The position numbers and the translations under genes were made by a program. Below are positions 1 through 6,691 of a DNA stretch of 8,753 nt, one piece after another. Every line of letters begins with the position of its first letter. The stretch's first letter is position 1. This DNA comes from an uncultured Rhodospirillales bacterium (GTDB lineage Bacteria; Pseudomonadota; Alphaproteobacteria; Rhodospirillales; Defluviicoccaceae): assembly GCA_937127205.1 (NCBI GenBank), contig CAKZLS010000309.1:1-8753 (forward strand), in the 5' to 3' direction. Under the pieces are notes generated by a model, which did not search any database, was not told the origin of the DNA, and worked only from the letters and a program-made list of their open reading frames with translations.

Positions 1-273
1 GGGATCGAAGAGCTTTTCGTCAACGCCCGGGCGCTCCGCGCCCCGGCCATCCAACAGCGGTTCGAAGAAAACAGGGTGCTCGGCCTGGACTTGATTCAGA
101 CGGTTGGCGCTCATTTGGATGACGAGCAACGAACGCACCTGGCCAGCGAAGTCGCATCGGTTGCTGGCGACCTGGATGAATTGGTATGCGACCCTGAACC
201 ACCGACCGCGCGCAAACAAGAGGACAACGGAACGGGCGGGTCGCCTCCGGAAGATGCTAGATCGGATTCCTGA
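1..273 (+). CDS. 3' end of a probable DUF6279-type lipoprotein gene (partial)
   Basis: The reading frame is open from the first base and ends at TGA 271-273, giving the last 90 residues of a protein whose start lies outside the window. Residues 1-62 look all-helical and highly charged, with leucines and arginines spaced as in the C-terminal part of DUF6279 lipoproteins (R..F..NR....L...L...L...QR..L...., then DLDEL). The last 27 residues are a polar, Pro/Gly/Glu-rich tail that is probably disordered. The family assignment rests on remembered pattern similarity; no signal peptide or lipobox can be seen because the N-terminus is missing. The function of DUF6279 is not established. The M48 protease gene follows on the same strand after 79 bases, so cotranscription is possible. 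It could instead be another helical periplasmic protein. Confidence 0.5.
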   Translation, partial: GIEELFVNARALRAPAIQQRFEENRVLGLDLIQTVGAHLDDEQRTHLASEVASVAGDLDELVCDPEPPTARKQEDNGTGGSPPEDARSDS

Positions 274-352
274 TTATGTTTTGTACTTTACTCAAGCACG
301 CGGGGAGGGACACCAAAAAGGCGCAGGCCAAATCTGGTAAAGGCTTAAGGTC

Positions 353-1081
353 ATGATCCAGCTTTCGCTGGTATTGCTTGTTATTTTGGTAGCGATTTAT
401 TTCCTGCTGCCCGACCACTTGTTTTCCCCCGGCCGGGGACGGGCGCGCTATGTCCTCGATCAGTTCATGATGCAAAACGGCGGCGCTTGCACCGATGCTG
501 GTTCGCGGGAACTGGTCTCGCGGATCGGATCTCGCCTCTCTGCGCCGGCTCGCGAGCGGCTGAACGACGTGGAATTTTCGGTGGTTCGCAGCGCGGTCCC
601 CAACGCCTGCGCCATCGGCGATCATCATATCTGTGTCACCGAAGGCCTGATCGACCTGATGGGCAAGCGCGAAGCCCTTCTCGCGCCGATCGTTGCCCAT
701 GAACTCGGACATATCCTCGCGGGACACGCGGCACGGCGATGGAAGGATCATATTTTTCTGACAGGGTTTCTGTATCTTTTGATTTTCGTCTTTAGGTCAC
801 CCTGGCTGGTCAACGCGCTGGGGCTCGGAAAATCTCTCGCGCTGTCGAAATTTTCCCGCGCACAGGAATTCGAGGCCGATGCCAGCTCAGTGTGGCTGTG
901 CCAGTGGGCGGGATACGATCCGCGCGAGGCGGCGGAAGCTCTGCGCCGGGTTGGGGCATGGTATGAGAACAAGCAGGTGAGTGACCCCATCACACAGTAC
1001 TTCGCCTCTCACCCGCCGATCGAGCTTCGAGTCGAGGAGGTTAAGCGGCTGGCCGGGGAGATCGAACAAACGTACTCCTGA
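353..1081 (+). CDS. Membrane-anchored M48-family zinc metalloprotease
   Basis: This 242-residue protein is a probable zinc endopeptidase of family M48 (HtpX/BepA/LoiP relatives), which degrade damaged or misassembled envelope proteins. Residues 2-20 form one hydrophobic helix (signal anchor or uncleaved signal). HELGH at 116-120 gives zinc ligands H116 and H120 and the catalytic E117. The third ligand is probably E172 in SRAQEFEAD (168-176), the usual ExxxD glutamate motif. SHPP at 219-222 matches the C-terminal histidine motif seen in BepA-like members. A second hydrophobic stretch at 134-153 may be a membrane or re-entrant segment. There are no TPR repeats, so it is shorter than BepA. ATG 353 has AAAGG at 339-343, 9 bases upstream. 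The gene converges on the yegS-like gene with only 16 bases between stops. Family assignment is firm; the substrate is unknown. Confidence 0.93.
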   Translation: MIQLSLVLLVILVAIYFLLPDHLFSPGRGRARYVLDQFMMQNGGACTDAGSRELVSRIGSRLSAPARERLNDVEFSVVRSAVPNACAIGDHHICVTEGLIDLMGKREALLAPIVAHELGHILAGHAARRWKDHIFLTGFLYLLIFVFRSPWLVNALGLGKSLALSKFSRAQEFEADASSVWLCQWAGYDPREAAEALRRVGAWYENKQVSDPITQYFASHPPIELRVEEVKRLAGEIEQTYS

Positions 1082-1097
1082 ACGCCCCTGGTCCAAG

Positions 1098-2084
1098 CTA
1101 TTCCTTCGAACTCAGCGTGTCAGACTTCTGATTTTGTTCTTCCGATACGGTTTGCAGCTTACGTGAAAGCAACGGGGAGGCGCTCTCGGGCAAGACCATG
1201 CGGAGCGCCCGAGGCCGGATTTGGAACTCCATCTTATGGGCCGCCGGAGACGGTTCGCCATCAAGATTGACAAAGTCCATGACGCCATCGGCCGCTGTCA
1301 ATGTCACCCACGAAGACCGTAGAGTGAAAACAAAGCGATTCTCGCTGGCGCCGGGATTTTTCAATTCTTGAGCCAGCACTGCGGCTTCGGAAACGGGAAA
1401 ATCTCTGACGAAGGTTGCATCGAGCAACCCATCGTCGAGTCGCGCCTCCGGTGCGACCTCGAAGCCGCCACCGCTGCGGCGTCCGTTGGCAACGGCGACC
1501 ATTACCAAGTGTTCATCATATGACGCACTTTCGGACTCGATCCGCAGACGATTGGTGTCCGGGCCCCGAACGGCGCCAGCAAACCCCATCAAGGTATAGG
1601 CGGCGCCGCCGAGCACCTTTTTAAGAATCTTCGGCGTCGTCGTGGTAACCTGGGCGCCAAACCCTCCGGACGCTACGTTGATGAAGAATCTGTCGTTGGC
1701 CGTGGCAAGGTCGATGGTTTGTACCGATCCGTGCGCCGCAATGTTAAGAGCGCTCGATAAATCTTCGGGAATGCCGCAGCTAGTGGCGAAGTCATTGGCA
1801 GTGCCCATGGGAAGAACGGCAAGTGTGGCTTGCTCCGGTGCATGGCCTTGCATGACCCCGTTGACCACCTCATTGAGCAAACCGTCCCCGCCGCCGGATA
1901 CGATGACGTCAATGCCGTCGTGCTGAGCTTGTTGTGTGAACCTGTGTGCATCGCCGGCTTCCCATGTCACCCGCACCGACAGATCATGTCCGAGCTCCCG
2001 AAGACCGGTGACAGCGTCCCGCAGCTCCGGTGCATCGGCAGACTTCCCGTGGAGGATTAGGCGAAGCGATTTAATGTCGGTCAT
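1098..2084 (-). CDS. yegS: YegS-type lipid kinase (diacylglycerol kinase catalytic domain)
   Basis: This 328-residue protein matches YegS along its length. YegS is a cytosolic, metal-dependent, ATP-using lipid kinase reported to phosphorylate phosphatidylglycerol in vitro. Recognisable blocks are LHGKSAD (11-17), VRVTWEAGDA (37-46), the nucleotide loop GGGDG (64-68), PMGTANDFA (92-100), NVASGGFG (136-143), the NGRRSGGG loop (200-207), LDDGLLD (216-222) and LDGEP (274-278). D275 and E277 lie where the catalytic acid pair sits in this fold. The usual threonine after GGDG is leucine (L69), which is odd for the family. Residues after about 305 form a polar tail (SEEQNQKS) beyond the E. coli length. 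ATG 2084 has only a weak ribosome site. The gene converges with the M48 gene and diverges from the TRIC gene. No partner lipid gene is adjacent. Confidence 0.93.
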   Translation of the reverse strand: MTDIKSLRLILHGKSADAPELRDAVTGLRELGHDLSVRVTWEAGDAHRFTQQAQHDGIDVIVSGGGDGLLNEVVNGVMQGHAPEQATLAVLPMGTANDFATSCGIPEDLSSALNIAAHGSVQTIDLATANDRFFINVASGGFGAQVTTTTPKILKKVLGGAAYTLMGFAGAVRGPDTNRLRIESESASYDEHLVMVAVANGRRSGGGFEVAPEARLDDGLLDATFVRDFPVSEAAVLAQELKNPGASENRFVFTLRSSWVTLTAADGVMDFVNLDGEPSPAAHKMEFQIRPRALRMVLPESASPLLSRKLQTVSEEQNQKSDTLSSKE

Positions 2085-2375
2085 ATCCGCTACATGCTTA
2101 TATAGGGCAATATTGGAATCAACCCGCGACGTTGCTTGATAGTTCCCTAAGATCCGACGCTTGTTTCACGGTGCTGTTATCGTCGATTTGGCGCGGCAAC
2201 TCAATTCTTGCGTGCCGGCGCCAAACCAAGAGCATAGCCACCACGCTTTCCCGATGGATACTGGCGTTGAACTCGGAAATAGAGAGCATCTTCAACGTTT
2301 CGGGGAAGCGGCCGCTCCGCGGTAAGGTGTTCGCCGCCGACCAGTGTTTTGAACGATCCGCGGGAACCGCCGTCA
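2085..2375. other. Divergent intergenic region between yegS and the TRIC-family gene
   Basis: These 291 bases separate two divergently transcribed genes. Short open frames cross the region on both strands, but none has a convincing ribosome site or a recognisable product, so I annotate no gene. The part next to yegS is AT-rich (TATATA and CAATATTG around 2099-2115) and is the likeliest place for the yegS promoter, but I cannot assign a well-spaced -35/-10 pair. The central part holds the hairpin listed separately. I found no clear promoter for the TRIC gene. Confidence 0.5.
2187..2225. repeat. Imperfect inverted repeat / hairpin in the divergent spacer
   Basis: The left arm TTTGGCGCGGCA (2187-2198) pairs with the right arm TGCCGGCGCCAAA (2213-2225). 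This gives 12 base pairs with one bulged C and a 14-base loop (2199-2212). No T-run follows on either strand, so it does not look like an intrinsic terminator. It may be an operator for a dimeric regulator or a structured leader of the TRIC transcript, or it may be chance. The pairing is seen directly; the role is unknown. Confidence 0.5.
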
Positions 2376-2990
2376 ATGGACAATCTCATGTACGCGCTCG
2401 ATTTGCTTGGAGTCGCGGTGTTCGCCACTAGTGGAGCGCTCAAGGCGTCTCAGAAGCAAATGGACCTGTTCGGTTTCGTTCTGTTGGCGACGGTCACCGG
2501 TATCGGCGGCGGAACGCTCCGCGACCTGCTATTGGGAATCCGCCCGGTGTTTTGGGTGGCGCAGGTGGAGTATCTGGGCATCTGCGCGGCGCTTGCCGTC
2601 GTCGTTTTTTTCGTCGCCCACCGGCTGCGCTCCCGGCAGAATTGGCTGGTTTGGGCCGACGCCGTGGGGCTCGCCACCTTCTGCATCGTCGGAAGTCAGG
2701 TCGCGCTGACGGTGGGCACGCCGGTAGCCGTCGCTGTCCTGATGGGCGTCATGACCGCCACCTTCGGCGGTGTGATCCGGGACGTTTTGTGCGGCGAAAT
2801 CCCTCTGATCCTGCATCGCGAAGTGTATGCCACGGCAGCGGCTCTTGGTGCCCTGGTATACGTTGCAGTGTTGAGTGCGACGTCCAGTGAGACGCTCTCG
2901 ACGGCCCTGGCATTTGTCGTTGCGTTGACGGCTCGGGGTGCCGGCATCGCGTTCAAGCTGTCGCTTCCAAGCTACAAGAAGAAAAATTGA
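2376..2990 (+). CDS. TRIC/UPF0126 family membrane protein (YicG-like)
   Basis: This 204-residue, very hydrophobic protein belongs to UPF0126, the bacterial branch of the trimeric intracellular cation (TRIC) channels. Characterised prokaryotic TRIC proteins conduct K+ or Na+; other members have been linked to glycine transport, so the substrate here is open. The family's internal duplication is visible: GIGGGTLRDLLLG at 42-54 and ATFGGVIRDVLCG at 118-130 are the matching glycine/RD loops of the two halves. About seven membrane helices are expected. The C-terminus is basic (YKKKN). I chose ATG 2376 because it gives the usual short N-terminus (MDNLMYALDLLG) and has GGGA at 2362-2365. An upstream TTG at 2349 adds nine residues unlike the family, and ATG 2388 is also possible. 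The gene converges with the ridA-like gene, with 27 bases between them. Confidence 0.92.
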   Translation: MDNLMYALDLLGVAVFATSGALKASQKQMDLFGFVLLATVTGIGGGTLRDLLLGIRPVFWVAQVEYLGICAALAVVVFFVAHRLRSRQNWLVWADAVGLATFCIVGSQVALTVGTPVAVAVLMGVMTATFGGVIRDVLCGEIPLILHREVYATAAALGALVYVAVLSATSSETLSTALAFVVALTARGAGIAFKLSLPSYKKKN

Positions 2991-3010
2991 GGCCTCAGCC
3001 CGCCACCGAT

Positions 3011-3028
3011 TCGGCGATCAGTCGCCGA
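3011..3028. repeat. Perfect inverted repeat across the ridA-like stop codon
   Basis: TCGGCGA (3011-3017) and TCGCCGA (3022-3028) form a 7-bp perfect stem. The 4-base loop contains the TGA stop of the ridA-like gene on the minus strand. It sits between two convergent genes and could slow or end transcription from either side. No T-tract follows on either strand, so a factor-independent terminator is not supported. Confidence 0.4.
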
Positions 3029-3416
3029 TCACCGCGTCTGCCTCCATCTCCACGAGCCACTCGGGATCGATGAAGCGCGATGCCTGGATCATGGTGCTGG
3101 CCGGTCGGATGTCTCCGAAGAATTCGCCGTGAACCCGGCCAACGGTCTCCCAATCATCAATGCGGGACAGGAAGGTCCGGGTACGGATGACGTCTCCGAG
3201 ATTTGCGCCCGCCTGGTGTAAGGCGTGCTCGATAATTTCCAGGCAGCGTTGTGTTTGCGCGGCCGGGTCGCCGGCGCCGACGGTGTTGCCATCGGGCCCG
3301 ATGGGAGCGGTTCCGCCCACCGCGACAATATTGCCGATGCGCACCGCCCGCGAGAAACCGATAATCGGCTCGAACGGACTGGCGGTGGAAATGTTGCGTC
3401 GCCCGTTGGCGGCCAT
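3018..3416 (-). CDS. RidA-family (YjgF/YER057c/UK114) protein lacking the catalytic Arg
   Basis: This 132-residue protein has the normal length and pattern of the Rid superfamily, small cytosolic trimers. Canonical RidA hydrolyses reactive enamines and imines such as 2-aminoacrylate that PLP enzymes release. Family blocks are FSRAVRIGNIVAVGGTAP (21-38), the helix QTQRCLEIIEHALHQAGA (55-71), and the strand region DVIRTRTFL (75-83). The C-terminal part reads RPASTMIQ (104-111), then DPEWLVEMEADAV (117-129). Canonical RidA has PARS at the first of these places; the arginine that holds the substrate carboxylate is replaced here (PAST, 105-108). It therefore resembles the Rid subgroups without proven deaminase activity. 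ATG 3416 has GGAG 7 bases upstream; the open frame extends 33 codons further without family similarity. The gene is divergent from the SDR gene and lies about 1.1 kb from an aminotransferase gene. Confidence 0.92.
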   Translation of the reverse strand: MAANGRRNISTASPFEPIIGFSRAVRIGNIVAVGGTAPIGPDGNTVGAGDPAAQTQRCLEIIEHALHQAGANLGDVIRTRTFLSRIDDWETVGRVHGEFFGDIRPASTMIQASRFIDPEWLVEMEADAVIGD

Positions 3417-3514
3417 CTCGACTCTCCATGTTTTTGGGTTGGCCTCATAGTAGGTCGAGTTCATGGGCAAATCGATTATTCTCGCTGGCAAATTCACAGC
3501 AGCAGGTGGGAACA
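3417..3514. promoter_or_regulatory. Divergent spacer between the ridA-like and SDR genes
   Basis: These 98 bases must contain the start signals of two divergent genes unless transcription begins inside a coding region. The minus-strand ribosome site (GGAG, 3424-3427) serves the ridA-like gene, and AGGTGGG (3504-3510) serves the SDR gene. The middle is AT-rich (ATCGATTATT, 3471-3480), but I cannot assign a good -35/-10 pair. A shared operator is possible but not visible as a clear palindrome. Confidence 0.35.
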
Positions 3515-4381
3515 TTGAAGCAGGTAGTGGTTACGGGGGCCTCCACGGGCATCGGCGAGGCGACGGTGTCGGTACTGGTCGGGGAGGGGGCGCACGTATT
3601 CGGGAGCGTGCGCAAAAAAGAGGACGCGCAGCGCCTCAAGGCCGCGTTCGGGAATCGGGTGACGCCTCTGGTATTCGATGTCACCGACGCAGATGCGGTC
3701 GGCGTCGCCGCCGCGCAAGTCCGTGATGCGCTCGAGGGCCGGACCCTCTATGGCTTGGTCAACAACGCCGGTGTCGCCGTGCCCGGACCGCTGCTTCACT
3801 TGTCAACGGACGAGATTCGTCACCAATTGGAGGTCAACGTCATCGGCCAGATCTCGGTTATTCAGGCGTTTGCTCCGTTGTTGGGCGTGGATCGGGCGCT
3901 TGCCGGCAAACCGGGCAGGATCGTCAACATCAGCTCCATCTCCGGCAAGATGGCCAGACCGTTCTTCGGTCCCTATGCGGCTTCCAAGCATGCGCTTGAA
4001 GCCGTTTCCGGAAGTCTGCGGCGAGAACTGATACCGTACGGGATCGATGTCATTATTGTTGGGCCCGGGGCTGTCGTGACGCCCATCTGGGACAAGGGCA
4101 GGGCCTCGACCAGTGGGCGGTTCGACGATACCGACTACGCCGAGGCCAGCCGGGCCGTGCAGGACTTCGCAGCGGAAATGGGCCGAACCGGATTACCGGG
4201 CGAGCGGATCGGCGCGGTGATTTGGAAGGCGCTGAGTACGCCGCGGCCGCGGGTCAGGTATGCCGTTGTCGGCCGGCCGATTCTGGATTGGTTCGTGCCC
4301 CGGCTGCTGCCCGCCCGCGTGATCGACCGGATCACCGCCAAGCGGCTGGGTTTGATGCCTTTCAAGAAGACCGGGAATTGA
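3515..4381 (+). CDS. Classical short-chain dehydrogenase/reductase (SDR), probable TTG start
   Basis: This 288-residue protein is a classical SDR oxidoreductase, a Rossmann-fold NAD(P)-dependent dehydrogenase of alcohols or ketones. It has the cofactor loop TGASTGIG (7-14), NNAG (83-86), N108, and the catalytic set S141, Y154 and K158 (YAASK), followed by VGPGAVVTPI (182-191). Arg33 and the lysines after strand 2 (SVRKKED) suggest preference for NADP(H). The C-terminal 50 residues are basic and partly hydrophobic, as in SDRs related to 17-beta-hydroxysteroid or retinol dehydrogenases; the substrate cannot be read from sequence. No ATG lies near the expected N-terminus. TTG 3515 places the first strand directly after the start and has AGGTGGG at 3504-3510. 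GTG 3506 and ATG 3428 are alternatives, but they lack a ribosome site or add non-homologous residues. The aminotransferase gene follows after about 150 bases. Confidence 0.9.
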   Translation: MKQVVVTGASTGIGEATVSVLVGEGAHVFGSVRKKEDAQRLKAAFGNRVTPLVFDVTDADAVGVAAAQVRDALEGRTLYGLVNNAGVAVPGPLLHLSTDEIRHQLEVNVIGQISVIQAFAPLLGVDRALAGKPGRIVNISSISGKMARPFFGPYAASKHALEAVSGSLRRELIPYGIDVIIVGPGAVVTPIWDKGRASTSGRFDDTDYAEASRAVQDFAAEMGRTGLPGERIGAVIWKALSTPRPRVRYAVVGRPILDWFVPRLLPARVIDRITAKRLGLMPFKKTGN

Positions 4382-4421
4382 CGAAACGCTGACCGGTGGA
4401 TGCATGGTAGCGGTCGCTCAC

Positions 4422-4452
4422 TTGCTGGACGGTTCTTAAGCACTGGTATTTA
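4422..4452 (+). promoter_or_regulatory. Candidate extended -10 promoter for the aminotransferase-patatin unit
   Basis: TGGTATTTA at 4444-4452 fits an extended -10 element (TGn followed by TATTTA). TTGCTG at 4422-4427 could be a -35 box with a long 19-base spacer. If it is real, transcription would begin near 4459. That would exclude ATG 4453 as the start of the aminotransferase and favour a start at 4498 or later. It is a motif match only. Confidence 0.33.
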
Positions 4453-4530
4453 ATGGTCCAAGGGTGTTCGCGATGCGGTGCGGAGTCGCCGCGGCGCATG
4501 GACATGACGATACAAACGAGAGATGCGGTT

Positions 4531-5412
4531 ATGGGAAAAGGTAAAGCGGGGACGGGAGCGGCCCTGGCGTTCGTTGATGGCGAGTGGTCCGAGGGGAACC
4601 CCAAGATCCTCGGGCCTCAGCATCATGCGGTTTGGCTTTCGTCGGTGGTGTTCGACGGGGCGCGGGCGTTCGATGGCGTGGCTCCGGATCTCGATCTTCA
4701 TTGCGCGCGGGTCGTGAAATCGGCGCGCATGATCGGATTGGAGCCGCGAATCACCGGAGCCGAGATCACCAATTTGGCCTGGGACGGGATCGGCCGGTTT
4801 CCGAGCGGGTCGGAACTGTACATCTGTCCCATGTTTTACGCAGAGGAAGGATTCGTGATCCCCGATCCAAGCAGTACCCAGTTCGTGATGACCATATACG
4901 AGGCGCCGCTCCCCGAACCCACCGGTTTCACTGCGTGTCTCTCCAGTTTTCGCCGGCCAGCCAAGGACATGGCGCCGACCGAGGCCAAGGCGTCGTGCCT
5001 CTACCCCAACGTCGCCCGGGTCGGCCGCGAGGCGGCGCAAAAGGGCTTCAACACTGCGGTGGTGCGCGATCCCGACGGAAACGTTGCCGAGTTCGCCTAT
5101 ACCAATTTGTTTTTTGCGAAAGACGGCGTTGTGCACACGCCAGCGCCCAACGGTACGTTTCTCAACGGTATTACCCGGCAGCGTGTCATCGCCCTGTTGC
5201 GCGGCGCTGGCGTGGAAGTCGTGGAGCGGCCTATCGCCCACTCGGAATTGCTCACCGCCGACGAAATCTTCGCGTCCGGCAACCACGCAAAGGTTCAGCC
5301 TTGCGTCCGCTTCGAAGACCGAGAATTTTCTGCCGGACCGGTATACGCCAAGGCCCGAGAGCTTTATTTTCAGTTCGCAAGATCGTGCACGGGCGCTAAC
5401 AAAAGAGGCTAG
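4531..5412 (+). CDS. Class IV PLP-dependent aminotransferase (branched-chain amino acid type)
   Basis: This protein (293 residues from ATG 4531) belongs to fold-type IV PLP enzymes, the family of IlvE, D-amino acid aminotransferase and aminodeoxychorismate lyase. It most resembles branched-chain aminotransferases, which move amino groups between Leu/Ile/Val and 2-oxoglutarate. Landmarks are SVVFDGARAF (38-47), the probable PLP-binding Lys153 in EAKASCLYPN, Glu187 in AEFAYTN (expected to contact the pyridine nitrogen), and the phosphate-binding NGITRQRV (212-219). IFASGNHAKVQP (246-257) corresponds to the family's FFTGTAAEVxP region but is divergent, so substrate range is uncertain. ATG 4531 has GAGAGA at 4518-4523. 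ATG 4498 (GGAG 12 bases upstream), ATG 4504 and ATG 4453 are in frame. The patatin gene begins 36 bases downstream and is probably cotranscribed. Confidence 0.9.
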   Translation: MGKGKAGTGAALAFVDGEWSEGNPKILGPQHHAVWLSSVVFDGARAFDGVAPDLDLHCARVVKSARMIGLEPRITGAEITNLAWDGIGRFPSGSELYICPMFYAEEGFVIPDPSSTQFVMTIYEAPLPEPTGFTACLSSFRRPAKDMAPTEAKASCLYPNVARVGREAAQKGFNTAVVRDPDGNVAEFAYTNLFFAKDGVVHTPAPNGTFLNGITRQRVIALLRGAGVEVVERPIAHSELLTADEIFASGNHAKVQPCVRFEDREFSAGPVYAKARELYFQFARSCTGANKRG

Positions 5413-5448
5413 ATGTCCGGCCGGCTCGACGAAGTGGGGGAGAAGACA

Positions 5449-6657
5449 ATGCCGAGGTCAATTGCCATCGCCTGTCAGGGCGGCGGCACCCATACGGTTT
5501 TTACGGCCGGCGTGCTGCAGGCCATTCTGAACGAAAATCTGGAGAACGACGCGTTCGAGATCGTGGCTCTCAGCGGCACCTCGGGTGGTGCGATTAACGC
5601 GCTGCTTGCCTGGTACGGATTGTTGCGGGACGGCGTTGACACCCCGGACGGCGCTGTTGACGGAAAGCGTGAAGCCATGCGTCTGCTGAACAACTTTTGG
5701 ACGACGGGGTGGCCGGACGGGAATAGCGCCAATACTTACCAAGCGGCCTTTCACAAGTTCATCGAAACCCTGCAGTCTCCACATCCTTGGGAGGCCGGAA
5801 TCCCGCTGGCCGATCGCGCGCGAAACGATTTCGTGCAATGGGCGGGGAGATGGCTGTCCTCGCCCGCGGTGGCCGTTCACCCAGAAATCAGTCCCTATTT
5901 CCTGACCGCGTTTCTCAGTATTCCCGGGCTTGCGTGGATGCCTGGGTACGATGCCCTGAAGCGCGAATTCGATGTGCAGGAGGCTCTGAGGTCGTTACTG
6001 AACGCCTACGTGGATTTCGACGAGGTCGAGAAGGTCGCTACCCAAGATGGCTTTCACCCGGCCTTGCTGGTCGGCGCGGCCGATGTCTTGGCCGGTAAGC
6101 TCAAGCTGTTCACCAGCCAGGCCGATCCGATGTTCTGGCGCGCCGACGGGATCACGGCTGACTCGATCGTGGCCTCGGCAGCCATACCGACTGTCATGCG
6201 CGGCGTGCGTCTTGGCGGCAGCGTATTTTGGGACGGCCTGTTTGGCCAGAATCCGCCGGTGCACGATCTTCCCGGCCTTTACAATGATCGATACCCGACG
6301 AAGAGCCCGGATGAGCTTTGGATCATCCGTATAAATCCGATCCGGGTTGCCGATGAACCGAAAAACATCCTTGATATCCAGGATAGGCGCAATGAAATGG
6401 CGGGCAACGTATCGCTCGGGCTCGAATTGCGGTCCATCCTTAAGATGAACGAATTTGTGGACGCGGGCATCATCAGCGATCCCCGGTTCAAGCACATCGA
6501 CATCCACGAGATAGAGATGAGCGAGCCGATCGCCCGCAGTTTGGACTACCTCTCGAAAGTGGACCGCAAGCCCGGGCTGCTTGGCAAAATCATGGATGAC
6601 GGTGAGCGCCAAGCAGCGGCATTTCTCCAACAGTGGAACCTAAACCGCGGTCGCTAA
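5449..6657 (+). CDS. Patatin-like phospholipase family protein
   Basis: This 402-residue protein has the patatin (PNPLA) fold, with a Ser-Asp dyad that hydrolyses acyl esters of phospholipids or other lipids. The glycine-rich oxyanion segment is CQGGGTHTVFTAGVL (9-23), the nucleophile elbow is GTSGG (43-47) with Ser45, and the acid is probably Asp262 in DGLFGQNPP. That segment reads DGL rather than the textbook DGG/DGA. The oxyanion loop lacks the common Arg/Lys, having histidine instead; I believe both traits mark a bacterial subgroup. There is no signal peptide or obvious membrane helix, so it is probably cytosolic. ATG 5449 has GGAG (5439-5442) 6 bases upstream and starts right at the first strand. 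ATG 5413, immediately after the aminotransferase stop, is in frame with GAGG nearby and would add 12 residues. It converges with the DUF533 gene. Confidence 0.92.
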   Translation: MPRSIAIACQGGGTHTVFTAGVLQAILNENLENDAFEIVALSGTSGGAINALLAWYGLLRDGVDTPDGAVDGKREAMRLLNNFWTTGWPDGNSANTYQAAFHKFIETLQSPHPWEAGIPLADRARNDFVQWAGRWLSSPAVAVHPEISPYFLTAFLSIPGLAWMPGYDALKREFDVQEALRSLLNAYVDFDEVEKVATQDGFHPALLVGAADVLAGKLKLFTSQADPMFWRADGITADSIVASAAIPTVMRGVRLGGSVFWDGLFGQNPPVHDLPGLYNDRYPTKSPDELWIIRINPIRVADEPKNILDIQDRRNEMAGNVSLGLELRSILKMNEFVDAGIISDPRFKHIDIHEIEMSEPIARSLDYLSKVDRKPGLLGKIMDDGERQAAAFLQQWNLNRGR

Positions 6658-6691
6658 AGTCCGATACATGTTCGCCAGGCGGCGATGGGTA

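Noticed and set aside
2119..2443. Several short open frames (80-99 codons) in the yegS/TRIC spacer
   Set aside because: None has a good ribosome site or recognisable product, and they overlap each other and the start of the TRIC gene.
4450..5286. Long open frame of 278 codons on the minus strand
   Set aside because: It lies fully antisense to the aminotransferase gene, whose family motifs are clear. The translation is rich in Arg/His and shows no recognisable domain, as expected of a shadow frame in GC-rich DNA.
5995..6630. Open frame of 211 codons antisense to the patatin gene
   Set aside because: The sense strand encodes conserved patatin motifs across this stretch; the antisense product matches nothing I recognise.
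6672..6685. Small hairpin TCGCC-AGGC-GGCGA between the patatin and DUF533 stops as a terminator
   Set aside because: The stem is only 5 bp and no T-run follows on either strand.
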